A DNA stretch of 64,000 nucleotides from positions 1 through 64,000 of the forward strand of contig NZ_JAQQKX010000003.1 in NCBI RefSeq assembly GCF_028550415.1. The letters run 5' to 3'. Below, one piece after another: positions 41,844-51,119 of this stretch. The translations under genes and the position numbers were made by a program. Under the pieces are notes generated by a model, which ran no database searches, was not told the origin of the DNA, and was given only the letters and a program-made list of their open reading frames with translations. How positions within the stretch are numbered: position 1 is the first letter of the stretch; each line of letters begins with the position of its first letter. Source of the stretch: Asticcacaulis aquaticus. GTDB lineage: Bacteria > Pseudomonadota > Alphaproteobacteria > Caulobacterales > Caulobacteraceae.

Positions 41844-42620
41844 TTATCCCTTCGAGGGCATCATCTTCTTGAGCTCGGCGATCGCCTTGGCCGGGTTGAG
41901 ACCCTTGGGGCAGACCTGCGCGCAGTTCATGATGGTGTGGCAGCGATAGAGCTTGAAGGGGTCTTCGAGCGATTCCAGACGCTGTTTCGTGTGATCGTCG
42001 CGCGAGTCGGCGACCCAGCGATAGGCCTGAAGCAGAGCGGCCGGGCCGAGATACTTGTCCTGATTCCACCAGTAGCTGGGGCACGAGGTCGAGCAGCAGG
42101 CGCACAGGATGCACTCGTAAAGACCGTCCAGCTTGTCGCGGTTGGCGGGGCTTTGCAGGCGCTCCTTCTGCGGGTCCGGCGTCGTCGATTGCAGATAGGG
42201 CTCGATCGAGGCGTACTGCGCGTAGAAGCCGCTCAAATCGGGGACGAGGTCCTTGACGACCGGCATGTGCGGCAGCGGCGCGATGGTGATCTCGCCATTA
42301 TATTCGTCGTGACCCTTGGTGCAGGCCAGGGTGTTGCGGCCGCCGATATTCATGGCGCACGAACCGCAGATACCTTCGCGGCACGAGCGGCGGAACGACA
42401 GCGTCGAGTCGATGTTGTTCTTGATATAGATCAGCGAGTCGAGCAGCATCGGGCCGTGGGCCTTGGAATCGACCTCGTACTTGTCCCAGCGCGGGTTTTC
42501 GCCCGTTTCCGGATCGAAGCGATAGATCTTGTACACGCGGACGTTCTTCGCACCCGACGGCGCCTTGTAGCGCTTGCCGGCCTTGATCTGCGAGTGTTTG
42601 GGGAGCGTCAGTTCAACCAT
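41844..42620 (-). CDS. sdhB: Succinate dehydrogenase iron-sulfur subunit
   Basis: This 258-residue subunit passes electrons from FAD to ubiquinone in complex II. The [2Fe-2S] ligands are in [22 protein letters not shown], the [4Fe-4S] ligands in [16 protein letters not shown], and the [3Fe-4S] ligands in [17 protein letters not shown]. Length and motifs are normal. It is the last sdh gene in the order sdhC-sdhD-sdhA-sdhB, 15 bases after sdhA. Confidence 0.98.
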   Translation of the reverse strand: MVELTLPKHSQIKAGKRYKAPSGAKNVRVYKIYRFDPETGENPRWDKYEVDSKAHGPMLLDSLIYIKNNIDSTLSFRRSCREGICGSCAMNIGGRNTLACTKGHDEYNGEITIAPLPHMPVVKDLVPDLSGFYAQYASIEPYLQSTTPDPQKERLQSPANRDKLDGLYECILCACCSTSCPSYWWNQDKYLGPAALLQAYRWVADSRDDHTKQRLESLEDPFKLYRCHTIMNCAQVCPKGLNPAKAIAELKKMMPSKG

Positions 42621-42635
42621 GGTTTCATACTCCCC

Positions 42636-44420
42636 TTAGTAAACTCGCGCCTTGGGCGCGATATAGGCGATGTCATTGGTCATCGTATAGGTATGGACCG
42701 GACGATAGTCGGCGGTCACGGCGCCCGTCTTGGTGTCGAGCCACATCAGGGTGTGCTTCATCCACTTATCGTCGTCGCGGTTCGGGAAGTCTTCGCGGGC
42801 GTGGGCGCCGCGCGATTCCTGACGGTTGAGCGCCGAATTGACGGTGATGACGGCCTGACCGATCAGGTTGTCGTACTCAAGGGCTTCGAGCAGATCGGTG
42901 TTCCAGATCATGCCGCGGTCCTTGATACCGATGTCCGACGACGCCGTGTAGATTTCGGCCAGACGGTTGACGCCCTGTTGCAGGGTTTCGCCGGTCCGGA
43001 AGACGGCGGCGTCTTCCTGCATGGCGCGCTGCATACGCAGACGCAGGTCGGCGGTCGGCGTCGAACCCGAAGCGGTGCGGAACTTGTCCAGACGCGCCAG
43101 ATGGCCTTCGACGGCGGTCTTGCCGATGTCCTTGTGCGGCTCACCGGCCTTGACCAGCTCAGGGGCGCGCTTGCCCGCCGCGCGGCCGAACACCACGAGG
43201 TCGATCAGCGAGTTCGAGCCGAGGCGGTTGGCCCCGTGTACCGAGACGCAGGCCGCTTCGCCGACGGCCATCAGGCCCGGCACGACGGCGTCGGGATTGC
43301 CGTCTTTCAGGGTGACGACTTCGCCGTGATAGTTGGTCGGAATGCCGCCCATATTATAGTGGACGGTCGGGATGACCGGGATCGGCTCCTTGGTCACGTC
43401 GACACCGGCGAAGATCTTCGCCGATTCCGAGATACCCGGCAGGCGCTTGTGCAGCAGATCGGGCGGCAGGTGGTCGAGGTGAAGGAAGATGTGGTCCTTG
43501 TCCGGACCGACGCCGCGGCCTTCGCGGATTTCCATCGTCATCGAACGCGACACGACGTCGCGCGAGGCGAGGTCCTTGGCCGACGGGGCGTAGCGTTCCA
43601 TGAAGCGCTCACCTGCCGAATTGGTCAGGTAGCCGCCTTCGCCGCGCGCGCCTTCGGTGATCAGGCAGCCCGAACCATAGATGCCGGTCGGGTGGAACTG
43701 AACGAACTCAAGGTCTTGCAGGGGCAGACCGGCGCGCAGGACCATGCCGCCGCCGTCGCCAGTGCAGGTGTGGGCCGAGGTCGCCGAGAAGTAGGCGCGG
43801 CCATAACCGCCGGTCGCCAGAATGACGAGGTGGGCGCGGAAGACGTGGATCGTGCCGTCGTCGAGCTTCCAGCAGGTGACGCCACGGCAGACGCCGTCAT
43901 CCATGATCAGGTCGAGCGCGAAATATTCGATGAAGAACTCGACGTCTTCTTTCAGCGACTGACCATACAGCGTGTGCAACATGGCGTGGCCGGTCCGGTC
44001 GGCGGCGGCGCAGGTGCGCTGCACCGGGCCTTCGCCGAAGTTCTTGGTCATGCCGCCGAACGGACGCTGATAGATCTTGCCGTCTTCGGTGCGCGAGAAG
44101 GGCACGCCCCAGTGTTCCAACTCGTAAACCGCGTCCGGCGCGTTGCGGACCAGGTATTCGATGGCGTCCTGATCGCCCAGCCAGTCCGACCCCTTGACGG
44201 TGTCGTACATGTGCCACTGCCACTTGTCTTCGGACATGTTGCCCAAGCTTGCGGCGACGCCACCCTGAGCGGCGACGGTGTGCGAACGGGTGGGGAAAAC
44301 CTTGGTGATACAGGCGGTCTTGAGGCCTGACTGGCCGCAGCCGAGCGCCGCGCGCAGGCCCGCGCCACCGGCGCCCACGACCACCACGTCATATTCGTGT
44401 TCGATGATCTTGTAGGTCAT
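42636..44420 (-). CDS. sdhA: Succinate dehydrogenase flavoprotein subunit
   Basis: This 594-residue subunit oxidises succinate to fumarate. It has the FAD-binding start [16 protein letters not shown] and the covalent FAD site [17 protein letters not shown] with His at about residue 47. The active-site regions are [25 protein letters not shown], and [30 protein letters not shown] follows. The ending [19 protein letters not shown] is typical of proteobacterial SdhA. Normal length, 3 bases after sdhD. Confidence 0.98.
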   Translation of the reverse strand: MTYKIIEHEYDVVVVGAGGAGLRAALGCGQSGLKTACITKVFPTRSHTVAAQGGVAASLGNMSEDKWQWHMYDTVKGSDWLGDQDAIEYLVRNAPDAVYELEHWGVPFSRTEDGKIYQRPFGGMTKNFGEGPVQRTCAAADRTGHAMLHTLYGQSLKEDVEFFIEYFALDLIMDDGVCRGVTCWKLDDGTIHVFRAHLVILATGGYGRAYFSATSAHTCTGDGGGMVLRAGLPLQDLEFVQFHPTGIYGSGCLITEGARGEGGYLTNSAGERFMERYAPSAKDLASRDVVSRSMTMEIREGRGVGPDKDHIFLHLDHLPPDLLHKRLPGISESAKIFAGVDVTKEPIPVIPTVHYNMGGIPTNYHGEVVTLKDGNPDAVVPGLMAVGEAACVSVHGANRLGSNSLIDLVVFGRAAGKRAPELVKAGEPHKDIGKTAVEGHLARLDKFRTASGSTPTADLRLRMQRAMQEDAAVFRTGETLQQGVNRLAEIYTASSDIGIKDRGMIWNTDLLEALEYDNLIGQAVITVNSALNRQESRGAHAREDFPNRDDDKWMKHTLMWLDTKTGAVTADYRPVHTYTMTNDIAYIAPKARVY

Positions 44421-44423
44421 GGG

Positions 44424-44798
44424 TTACGCCTTAAAAGCCAGAAAGATGCCGCCAAGCGCCGCAACGAGCAGAACGAGGCAGAAGAGGGCGCTGATCAGTT
44501 TCAGCGCGCGCGAGTTCGGGAAATAGTCCAGAACATTGGCGGTCAGGCCCATATGGGTGTGCCACACGGTGATGATGAAGGTCAGGGCCAGCAGGCCCGC
44601 ATTCACCGGGGCCTTGACGAAGGCCAGAGCCGCTTCATAGCCTTGACCCATCAGGCCGTAGGCGCTCCACAGCGCCCAGCCGGTCAGAACGATCAGTGCC
44701 ACCGAAGTCCAGCGCTCGGCCAGCCATTCGCCCGCGCCGTGTTTTTCCGATTTCTTCCAGTCCTTCGAGGACCGCTCTCTCAGATACGAGTCAACCAT
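44424..44798 (-). CDS. sdhD: Succinate dehydrogenase membrane anchor SdhD
   Basis: This 124-residue protein has three membrane segments. The hydrophilic start MVDSYLRERSSKDWKKSEKHG is followed by WLAERWTSVALIVLTGWALW; the haem and quinone region is TFIITVWHTHMGLTANVLDYF with the conserved His. Its ATG overlaps the sdhC stop (TAATG). A longer open frame on this strand is out of phase with this gene and is not real. Confidence 0.95.
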   Translation of the reverse strand: MVDSYLRERSSKDWKKSEKHGAGEWLAERWTSVALIVLTGWALWSAYGLMGQGYEAALAFVKAPVNAGLLALTFIITVWHTHMGLTANVLDYFPNSRALKLISALFCLVLLVAALGGIFLAFKA

Positions 44799-45229
44799 TA
44801 CAGCACCACCTTGCCCGTCGCGAACAGAACCACCCAGAAGACGATCGTCAGGGCGATCCCGATCAGCAGGCCCCACCACGACAGGGCGTTGGCCGACTTG
44901 AGCTGAAAACCGAGCCCCAGATCCCAGATCAGGTGGCGAATGCCGCCGGTCAGATGGATGAATCCGGCCAGAGACAGACCGAACCAGATGAACAGACCGA
45001 AGGGCGACGCCGCAAAGGTCAGGAAGCTCGTATAGGCCTGCGGGCAGCAGCCCGACGCCGTCAGGCCGATGGCCAGCAGCCACGCGGCGACCAGAACCGC
45101 GCCCACGACCAGCGCCAGACCGGTCGCCCGGTGCAGGATCGAGGTAAACATGGTGATATGGAATTTCCACACCTGAAGGTGCGGCGACAGCGGCCGATAG
45201 ACCGTTGGCTTTGAGGGAGGCTGAGACAT
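44798..45229 (-). CDS. sdhC: Succinate dehydrogenase cytochrome b556 subunit
   Basis: This 143-residue membrane anchor has three segments. YRPLSPHLQVWKFHITMFTSILHRATG is the SdhC signature with quinone-site residues, and FIHLTGGIRHLIWDLG carries the haem-ligand His. It is the first gene of the sdh operon, so the operon promoter should lie in 45230-45609. Confidence 0.97.
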   Translation of the reverse strand: MSQPPSKPTVYRPLSPHLQVWKFHITMFTSILHRATGLALVVGAVLVAAWLLAIGLTASGCCPQAYTSFLTFAASPFGLFIWFGLSLAGFIHLTGGIRHLIWDLGLGFQLKSANALSWWGLLIGIALTIVFWVVLFATGKVVL

Positions 45230-45609
45230 TCTATATGGCCTTGATTACCCGGTGTGTGGCGTGCCCCTCTTGACGTGGAACACGTTCGCCGGAGGCTTAA
45301 CCTGATTTGGCGTCGAAAAGGTTAAATTTCCCGCGCCTTTGGGGGTCTTTTAGACCTTGAGGCGCATGTGTCAACAGACCGCACCCCCTGTCGGCGCGGT
45401 TTTTTGCGACCGCGAACATTTTGGCGACAGCGTGGCCAATTCACAAATTCGCTATTTAGGGTGATTGGCGTCCAAATTAGGCCCCAGTTAAGATGCATTA
45501 CTTACCTTCTGTTTTATCTAAGGTTTGTTCGCCTTTTAGGGGAACGGGCTTTCTCGGCCTTTGTTTCGGTACTGTAGTGCGGGTGGTTTTCAGCGTGATT
45601 CAGAACAAG
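45230..45609. other. Divergent intergenic region between sdhC and the Lys/Pro-rich protein gene
   Basis: This 380-bp gap must hold the sdh promoter (minus strand) and that of the plus-strand gene. I see a short palindrome GGTCTTTTAGACC at 45344-45356 and a weak terminator-like ACCGC / GCGGT followed by six T residues at 45378-45405. No gene is credible here. No clear -35/-10 pair stands out. Confidence 0.4.
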
Positions 45610-47067
45610 ATGTCTCTTCGCCTTCTGGTGTCTTCGGCTCTGGCCTCTATCCTGATGCTTCAGGCGCCGGGCGCGTTCGCGGCGGCAGCAGCCAGGGTCA
45701 ATGCGCGTGCCGATGAACTGACCGAGACGCAGAAAAAGCCTGCCAAGTCCAAAAAATCGACGGAGAAGGTGACCCCCTTCCGCGAAAAGACCGACGAAAA
45801 GACGACTGCCAAAAAGCCTGCCTCAAAAGACGAGAAAGCCGTCGAGAAAGCCAGCAGCAAGACCACCGCCAAAAAATCGACGATGGCCAGCAAGAGCAAG
45901 TCCGACGACGACAAGACGACCGCCAAGTCGTCCAAAGCATCTGGATCTAAAAAAGCCGATGCGGCCTCGAAAAAGGTCGTGGCCGACAAATCCTCGACGA
46001 AAAAGACGGATGCCAAGGCCACGACCAAAAAACCGGCGGCCAGGGATGACGAAAAGGTCGTCGCCACGTCATCGAGCAAGGGCACGCTCTATGTGACGCC
46101 GGACAAGGACGAGAAATACGCCAACCGCAAGACGGGCAATCTGGTCTCGAAGGCGGATGAAAAGCCTGCGCCCAAGCCGGTCGCCAAGGCCTCGCCGCCG
46201 GTGAAGGCCGTGGTCCTCAGCGCCGATGCCGACAAGGCGGTGAACCAGTTGTTCGAGGCCGATCCGAAGCCGACGGTACAGACGGTTGCACATAACGTGG
46301 AGGCACCCAAACCGGAACCGAAACTGGATCTGCCATCGGCGCCCATCCCCTATACGCCGTCGGTAAAGCCCGATGCCGCGCCCCAGCCAAAGGTGGATTT
46401 GGCCAAGGTCGATGTGACGCCTCAGCCGGTCGATCAGCCAGAGTCTAAAAAAGATATTCAGGTCGCTGACGTGGCCCCCCTGCCGGTAAAGGCTGCCGAG
46501 GTGAAGGCCGATCTTAAGCCCGAACCGAAACCTGAGCCGCAGATTATGCCGCCGGTGGTCGCCGTTGCACCCAAGGTGGTGCCGCAGGATGTGCCGCCCG
46601 TACCTGTAAAAGAGGTTGCGCCCGTTAAGGACAAGGTGCTGGTCGCCGTCAAGGTCGATGCCTATGGCCGCGATTACGAAGGCCAGCAAACCGGTTCGGA
46701 AACCCGTTACGACTCCGGCATTCGCGCAGGTCTGGCCAGCCGTCAGAGCCAGATGAGCGCGCTGGAAGGCAACTGGATGGTTAGTTCCCTGACGGGAGAC
46801 AGACTGGTCTCTCTCGCCCTGCGCGGCGCGGGCGCTCAGAAGCTGGAGGGCGCCTGGCGCTCGTTGCAGGGCGGGGTCGGTATGAACCGCTCGGGCTTCG
46901 TGTCGGACGTGGTTCAGGCCGAGGACCGGCTGATGATCGACTATCAGGCCGCCTCCGCCAAGGGTCAGTTCCGTCTCGACCTGCGCAAGGAGCCTGACGG
47001 CCGCTGGCGCGGGCAGATGATCGATCCGAACGGGGCGGCCACCCCGGTGGTCATGTCGGCCCAGTAA
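45610..47067 (+). CDS. Secreted low-complexity Lys/Ala- and Pro-rich protein with a C-terminal domain
   Basis: This 485-residue protein has a signal peptide (MSLRLLVSSALASILMLQAP then GAFA). Residues about 35-165 are a highly basic Lys/Ser/Thr/Ala-rich stretch resembling histone H1-like tails (KSKKSTEK, TTAKKPASKDEK, SSKTTAKKSTMASKSKSDDD). Residues about 195-380 are Pro/Lys/Val-rich (KPEPKPEPQIMPPVV). The last 100 residues look folded (LEGNWMVSSLTGDRLVSLAL, GAWRSLQGG, FRLDLRKEPDGRWRGQMIDP), with alternating beta-strand pattern. I do not recognise this domain. The layout, exported with a long flexible linker, suggests spanning the periplasm or binding the wall or other polyanions. The ATG at 45610 is chosen for the signal peptide; the frame is open upstream. 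Confidence 0.72.
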   Translation: MSLRLLVSSALASILMLQAPGAFAAAAARVNARADELTETQKKPAKSKKSTEKVTPFREKTDEKTTAKKPASKDEKAVEKASSKTTAKKSTMASKSKSDDDKTTAKSSKASGSKKADAASKKVVADKSSTKKTDAKATTKKPAARDDEKVVATSSSKGTLYVTPDKDEKYANRKTGNLVSKADEKPAPKPVAKASPPVKAVVLSADADKAVNQLFEADPKPTVQTVAHNVEAPKPEPKLDLPSAPIPYTPSVKPDAAPQPKVDLAKVDVTPQPVDQPESKKDIQVADVAPLPVKAAEVKADLKPEPKPEPQIMPPVVAVAPKVVPQDVPPVPVKEVAPVKDKVLVAVKVDAYGRDYEGQQTGSETRYDSGIRAGLASRQSQMSALEGNWMVSSLTGDRLVSLALRGAGAQKLEGAWRSLQGGVGMNRSGFVSDVVQAEDRLMIDYQAASAKGQFRLDLRKEPDGRWRGQMIDPNGAATPVVMSAQ

Positions 47068-47076
47068 TTTCGAGTA

Positions 47077-47655
47077 TTAATGTCGCGCGATTAGATCGTA
47101 TCGTTTGATGTCGGAAGGCAGGCTTTTCGTTATCTCAGCAGGAATCTGACCATATTGAACGGGCAGAGATGTTCGGGTGAGATGTATTGAGACAACCTCT
47201 ATGTCAGATGTACGTATTGTCCTGACGCCTTGCGGCGTGGAAATGGCCAATTGCGGCCCAAGATAGGCTTTAAGATCGCCATCGGTGCTTAGGGCTTGCT
47301 CGATATTACGGGCCAGTATGTCCGGACTGCCTGTAATCAACGGGTCGCCGGCTACGCTCGATTTCAGTAGGAACAGGACGCGTCCATCAGGTGTGTCCAC
47401 GGCCAAGGCTTCACCCAGAATTCGACACCGCCCCGAAGCCGTGACATTGCGAAAATAGCGGACGCCCGGGCAGTGATAAGCCTGAACGGTTGAGCCAGAA
47501 TAAATATGGCCACCAATTTGCACCCAAGCTGCTATTTTATAATGAGTTCCTTTTTGATCGGCATGTTTCTCGCCGAGGTATAAAACGATCACCGGAATGA
47601 AAACGACAGCCGCAATCGCGACGGCAGATACTATCCATTTTCCTAGTGTCTTCAT
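47077..47655 (-). CDS. Membrane-anchored protein of unknown function
   Basis: This 192-residue protein has one N-terminal membrane segment (about residues 7-28, IVSAVAIAAVVFIPVIVLYL) and a periplasmic domain with two Cys (AYHCPGVRYFRN and ASGRCRILGEAL) that could form a disulfide. The rest is mixed alpha/beta with DTPDGRVLFLLKSSVAG and TSDIEVVSIHLTRTSLP. I do not recognise the family. Base composition is noticeably less GC-rich than in neighbouring genes, which may indicate later acquisition. It converges on the Lys/Pro-rich gene and follows the HIT gene by 16 bases. Confidence 0.65.
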   Translation of the reverse strand: MKTLGKWIVSAVAIAAVVFIPVIVLYLGEKHADQKGTHYKIAAWVQIGGHIYSGSTVQAYHCPGVRYFRNVTASGRCRILGEALAVDTPDGRVLFLLKSSVAGDPLITGSPDILARNIEQALSTDGDLKAYLGPQLAISTPQGVRTIRTSDIEVVSIHLTRTSLPVQYGQIPAEITKSLPSDIKRYDLIARH

Positions 47656-47671
47656 GTGTTTGATTAACTTA

Positions 47672-48091
47672 TCATATTTTGGTTCTGAGAACAGGCACTA
47701 ACGCATCGATCTGTTCCGGGGCGAACGGTTCCGCCTGGCCGAAACCCCAGACCGGCCCAGGCCACGCGGCGTCCTGATCGTTGCGCGCGATGACGTGGAT
47801 ATGCAGTTGCGCGACGATATTGCCGAGATTGGCGATATTGATCTTGGTCACGGGGAAGCCCAAATGCGCCGCCGCCAGTCGGACCAGTTTTTCCGCCGCG
47901 CGTATATCGGCCCACAGCGCGGCATCGTCTTCCGCTGATACATCCGTCAGTTCGATCAGGCCCGCGCGTTTCGGCAGCAGAACCAGCCACGGAAAGCGCG
48001 CGTCGTTCTGCAAGCGCACCTCGCAGAGTTTGAGATCGCCCAATTTGACGGACGAGGCTTCGATACGCGGATCAACGATAAAGTCAGACAT
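47672..48091 (-). CDS. HIT-family nucleotide hydrolase
   Basis: This 139-residue protein belongs to the histidine triad superfamily. The active-site loop reads VAQLHIHVIARNDQDAAWPGPVW, keeping the His-x-His core; the first His of the usual triad is Gln here, as in the subgroup whose members end in WPGPVWG. FPWLVLLPKRAGLIELTDVS near residue 35 is also typical. Members hydrolyse dinucleoside polyphosphates or nucleoside phosphoramidates. It is divergent from mdh. Confidence 0.85.
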   Translation of the reverse strand: MSDFIVDPRIEASSVKLGDLKLCEVRLQNDARFPWLVLLPKRAGLIELTDVSAEDDAALWADIRAAEKLVRLAAAHLGFPVTKINIANLGNIVAQLHIHVIARNDQDAAWPGPVWGFGQAEPFAPEQIDALVPVLRTKI

Positions 48092-48248
48092 AGGTCGGCC
48101 TTTCCCGGAATATTAAGACATGTCCTTTATAGCCCCTGCGGGATTTTCGCATCACATTTCACATTGTTGCAGTGCGAGGTCTTGCGAACGCGTCTTAACA
48201 GGTTTAGAGGCGGCGTTAATCTTTAGGCGTCCCCTTGGCGGGACTTAG

Positions 48249-49229
<981 letters not shown>

Positions 49230-49250
49230 GTCGATCCGCATTAAGCTTGA

Positions 49251-49286
49251 AAAGCCGTCCCGTGAAAACGGGGCGGCTTTTTTATT
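49251..49286 (+). terminator. Rho-independent terminator after mdh
   Basis: The stem AAAGCCGTCCCGT / ACGGGGCGGCTTT with a GAAA loop (one G-U pair) is followed by TTTTATTTT. Confidence 0.9.
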
Positions 49287-49323
49287 TTCGCGGCGGTAGC
49301 CTTGGCGGGAAAGGAGTTCCGCC

Positions 49324-50040
49324 ATGAATACCACCCTCAAATTCGCCCTGCCTGTGGCCGGTCTTGTGGTTCTGGCCGTGGCGTGTGGACGCAACGAACC
49401 GGCGCGCGATGCCGCCATGCCCGAGCAGGCCGTGGCCAAATCAGCGGCAGCGGCCCTGTCGGAAACCCCGCCCAATGAACGTCCGTCCGAAAGCGCCACC
49501 GCGCCGCGTCCCGGTCCGGCGGGTTTCGATTGTAAACGGGCGCGGGCCGGTGCCGACACCATTGTCTGTGGCGATATCAATCTGGCGGCGCTTGATCGCG
49601 AAATGACGCGGCTTTATGGACTGGCGGAAACACAGGGACCGGCGGATACCCTGCATCGCCTGCAAGGCGGCTGGATGGCCAAGCGCGAGGCCTGTGTCGA
49701 GGCCGGTGATCCGACGGGGTGCCTGAAAGCCGCCTATGCCGGGCGCATCCATGACCTGCGCGCGGGATATGAAGCGGCGCGCAATGATACGGGCGGGATA
49801 AGCCAGGGGCAGGACTGGACCTGTCCGGATGGCGTGAAGTTGAGCGCCACCTTCCTCAACACCTTTGACGCGGCGGTTTATGTGACGTCAGGCGATACGC
49901 GTATCTGGATGCCGCGCGCCGTCAGTGCCTCGGGGGCGCGTTACGAAGGCGGCGGTTACGAGCTGTGGGTTAAGGGTCGGGAAGCCAGCTTCCGCCGCCC
50001 GGACGCGCCGGTGACGACCTGCACAATAACGCCTTTGTAA
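49324..50040 (+). CDS. Lipoprotein combining an LprI-like and a MliC-like lysozyme-inhibitor domain
   Basis: This 238-residue protein has a lipoprotein signal ending LVVLAVAC, with the lipidated Cys at residue 21. A first domain (about residues 60-145) has FDCKRARAGADTIVCGDINL, LDREMTRLYGLAE, GWMAKREACVEAGDPTGCLK and IHDLRAGY, the Cys-rich pattern of LprI N-terminal (DUF1311) proteins. A second domain (about 160-238) has WTCPDGVKLSATFLNTFDAA, WMPRAVSASGARYEGGGYEL, WVKGREASF and a final Cys, the pattern of membrane-bound C-type lysozyme inhibitors (MliC). Both domain types inhibit lysozymes in other bacteria; that this protein does so is inferred. A terminator separates it from mdh. Confidence 0.82.
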   Translation: MNTTLKFALPVAGLVVLAVACGRNEPARDAAMPEQAVAKSAAAALSETPPNERPSESATAPRPGPAGFDCKRARAGADTIVCGDINLAALDREMTRLYGLAETQGPADTLHRLQGGWMAKREACVEAGDPTGCLKAAYAGRIHDLRAGYEAARNDTGGISQGQDWTCPDGVKLSATFLNTFDAAVYVTSGDTRIWMPRAVSASGARYEGGGYELWVKGREASFRRPDAPVTTCTITPL

Positions 50041-50076
50041 CTGGCCATTTTTGCCCTGCGCGGCTACATCCGGGCC

Positions 50077-50649
50077 ATGACAAAACTGCCCCTGACCTCG
50101 CCGCTTGGCCCGACGCTTGAAACCGCCCGTTTGATCCTGCGCCCGCCGGTGGCTGAGGATTTTCCCGGCTTCTGCGCCTTTCAGTCCGACCCCAAAGTCA
50201 TGGCGCACCTCGGCGGCGTGACCTCTGACGCCGTAACGTGGCGGGTGACGCGGTCCATCGCCGGGGCATGGGCGCTGGACGGCTTCCATATGTTCAGCGT
50301 TATCGAAAAGGATAGCGGCGCGTGGATCGGCCGCATCGGCGCGCTCTATCCGCACCAATGGCCTGCCCGCGAAGTCGGCTGGGGCGTCCTGTCCTCGGCC
50401 TGGGGCAAAGGCTATGCGAAAGAAGCCGCCTTGGCCTGCATGGACTATGTGTTTGACGTGCTGAACTGGGAGGACGTGATCCACACCATAGCGCCGGACA
50501 ATGCAGGGTCTCAGGGCGTGGCGAAATCACTGGGGTCTTACAATCGCGGACCGGGACGCCTGCCGGAACCCTATGCCGATGCCGCCGTTGATATCTGGGG
50601 TCAGACGCGTGCGGAGTGGCGGGAAAACAGAAAGCGACATACCGTTTAG
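50077..50649 (+). CDS. GNAT-family N-acetyltransferase (RimJ/RimL-like)
   Basis: This 190-residue protein transfers acetyl groups from acetyl-CoA to an amine of unknown identity. It begins with LGPTLETARLILRPPVAEDFPGFCAFQSDP, typical of the RimJ/RimL group. The acetyl-CoA loop lies in REVGWGVLSSAWGKGYAKEAALACMDY, and HTIAPDNAGSQGVAKSLG follows. It lies 36 bases after the lipoprotein stop and may share its transcript. Confidence 0.9.
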   Translation: MTKLPLTSPLGPTLETARLILRPPVAEDFPGFCAFQSDPKVMAHLGGVTSDAVTWRVTRSIAGAWALDGFHMFSVIEKDSGAWIGRIGALYPHQWPAREVGWGVLSSAWGKGYAKEAALACMDYVFDVLNWEDVIHTIAPDNAGSQGVAKSLGSYNRGPGRLPEPYADAAVDIWGQTRAEWRENRKRHTV

Positions 50650-50658
50650 AAAAGGCGC

Positions 50659-50718
50659 TTGACTCTCTGGCACGACGAGCGTACTTAACCATCAAGTTAT
50701 TTAACTTTTCAGTTAAGT
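50659..50718 (+). promoter_or_regulatory. Candidate promoter and ArsR operator before the SRPBCC cluster
   Basis: TTGACT (50659-50664) and TACTTA (50682-50687) are 17 bases apart. Downstream lie AAGTTA-TT-TAACTT at 50694-50707, a 14-base palindrome, and the wider pair ACTTAAC (50683-50689) / GTTAAGT (50712-50718). Nested palindromes between promoter and start codon fit an autoregulating ArsR protein. Confidence 0.5.
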
Positions 50719-50720
50719 TT

Positions 50721-51119
50721 ATGTCCGATCGTTTGTCCCTCACCCTGACCGCCTTATCCGACCCGACGCGCCGCGCGATTCTGGCGCGTCTGGCGCTCGG
50801 CGAGGCGACGGTCAACGATCTGGCCCAACCCTTCGACATGAGTCTGCCGGCGGTGTCCAAACACCTCAAGGTGCTGGAAAAGTCCGGCCTGATCAGCCGG
50901 GGACGCGAAAAGCAGTGGCGTCCCTGTCGGCTGGAGCCCGAGCCGCTTCAGGAGGTCGATATGTGGCTCAAGGATTATCGCCGCCTGTGGGAAGGCCGCT
51001 TCGACCGGCTGGAAGCCTATTTGCAGCAGTTGCAGGCCGCTGAAAAAGCGGTCAAGGTCGCGCCGGATAACGACGGCATCGCCCCGAAAGCCGCCGACGA
51101 TCAGGGAGAGACGACATGA
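50721..51119 (+). CDS. ArsR-family regulator of the SRPBCC cluster
   Basis: This 132-residue winged helix-turn-helix protein has LTALSDPTRRAILARLALGE, TVNDLAQPFDMSLPAVSKHLKVLEKSGLI and RGREKQWRPCRLEPEPL, followed by a helical tail (DMWLKDYRRLWEGRFDRLEAYLQQL). No metal-binding Cys pattern is evident. ArsR proteins of this type commonly sit next to AHSA1/SRPBCC genes, and here its stop overlaps the start of the double-SRPBCC gene by 4 bases. It probably represses the cluster. Confidence 0.92.
   Translation: MSDRLSLTLTALSDPTRRAILARLALGEATVNDLAQPFDMSLPAVSKHLKVLEKSGLISRGREKQWRPCRLEPEPLQEVDMWLKDYRRLWEGRFDRLEAYLQQLQAAEKAVKVAPDNDGIAPKAADDQGETT

Noticed and set aside
41937-44330. A 797-codon open frame on the plus strand opposite sdhA and sdhB
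   Set aside because: It is antisense to sdhAB, which show all cofactor motifs. The frame is a by-product of GC-rich codon use; its protein is Arg/Gly/Val-rich with no domain.
44424-45170. A 248-codon minus-strand frame spanning sdhC and sdhD
   Set aside because: Only its last part is sdhD; the upstream part is out of phase with sdhC. The true sdhD starts at 44798.
45344-45356. GGTCTTTTAGACC palindrome upstream of sdhC as an operator
   Set aside because: The 5-base arms are too short to distinguish from chance, and no second copy or known consensus (such as the FNR/FixK site TTGAT-N4-ATCAA) was seen.
48190-48225. A CtrA site (TTAA-N7-TTAA) before mdh
   Set aside because: TTAA and TTAG elements are present but the spacing is not 7 bases; I found no good CtrA site in the intergenic regions I checked by eye.
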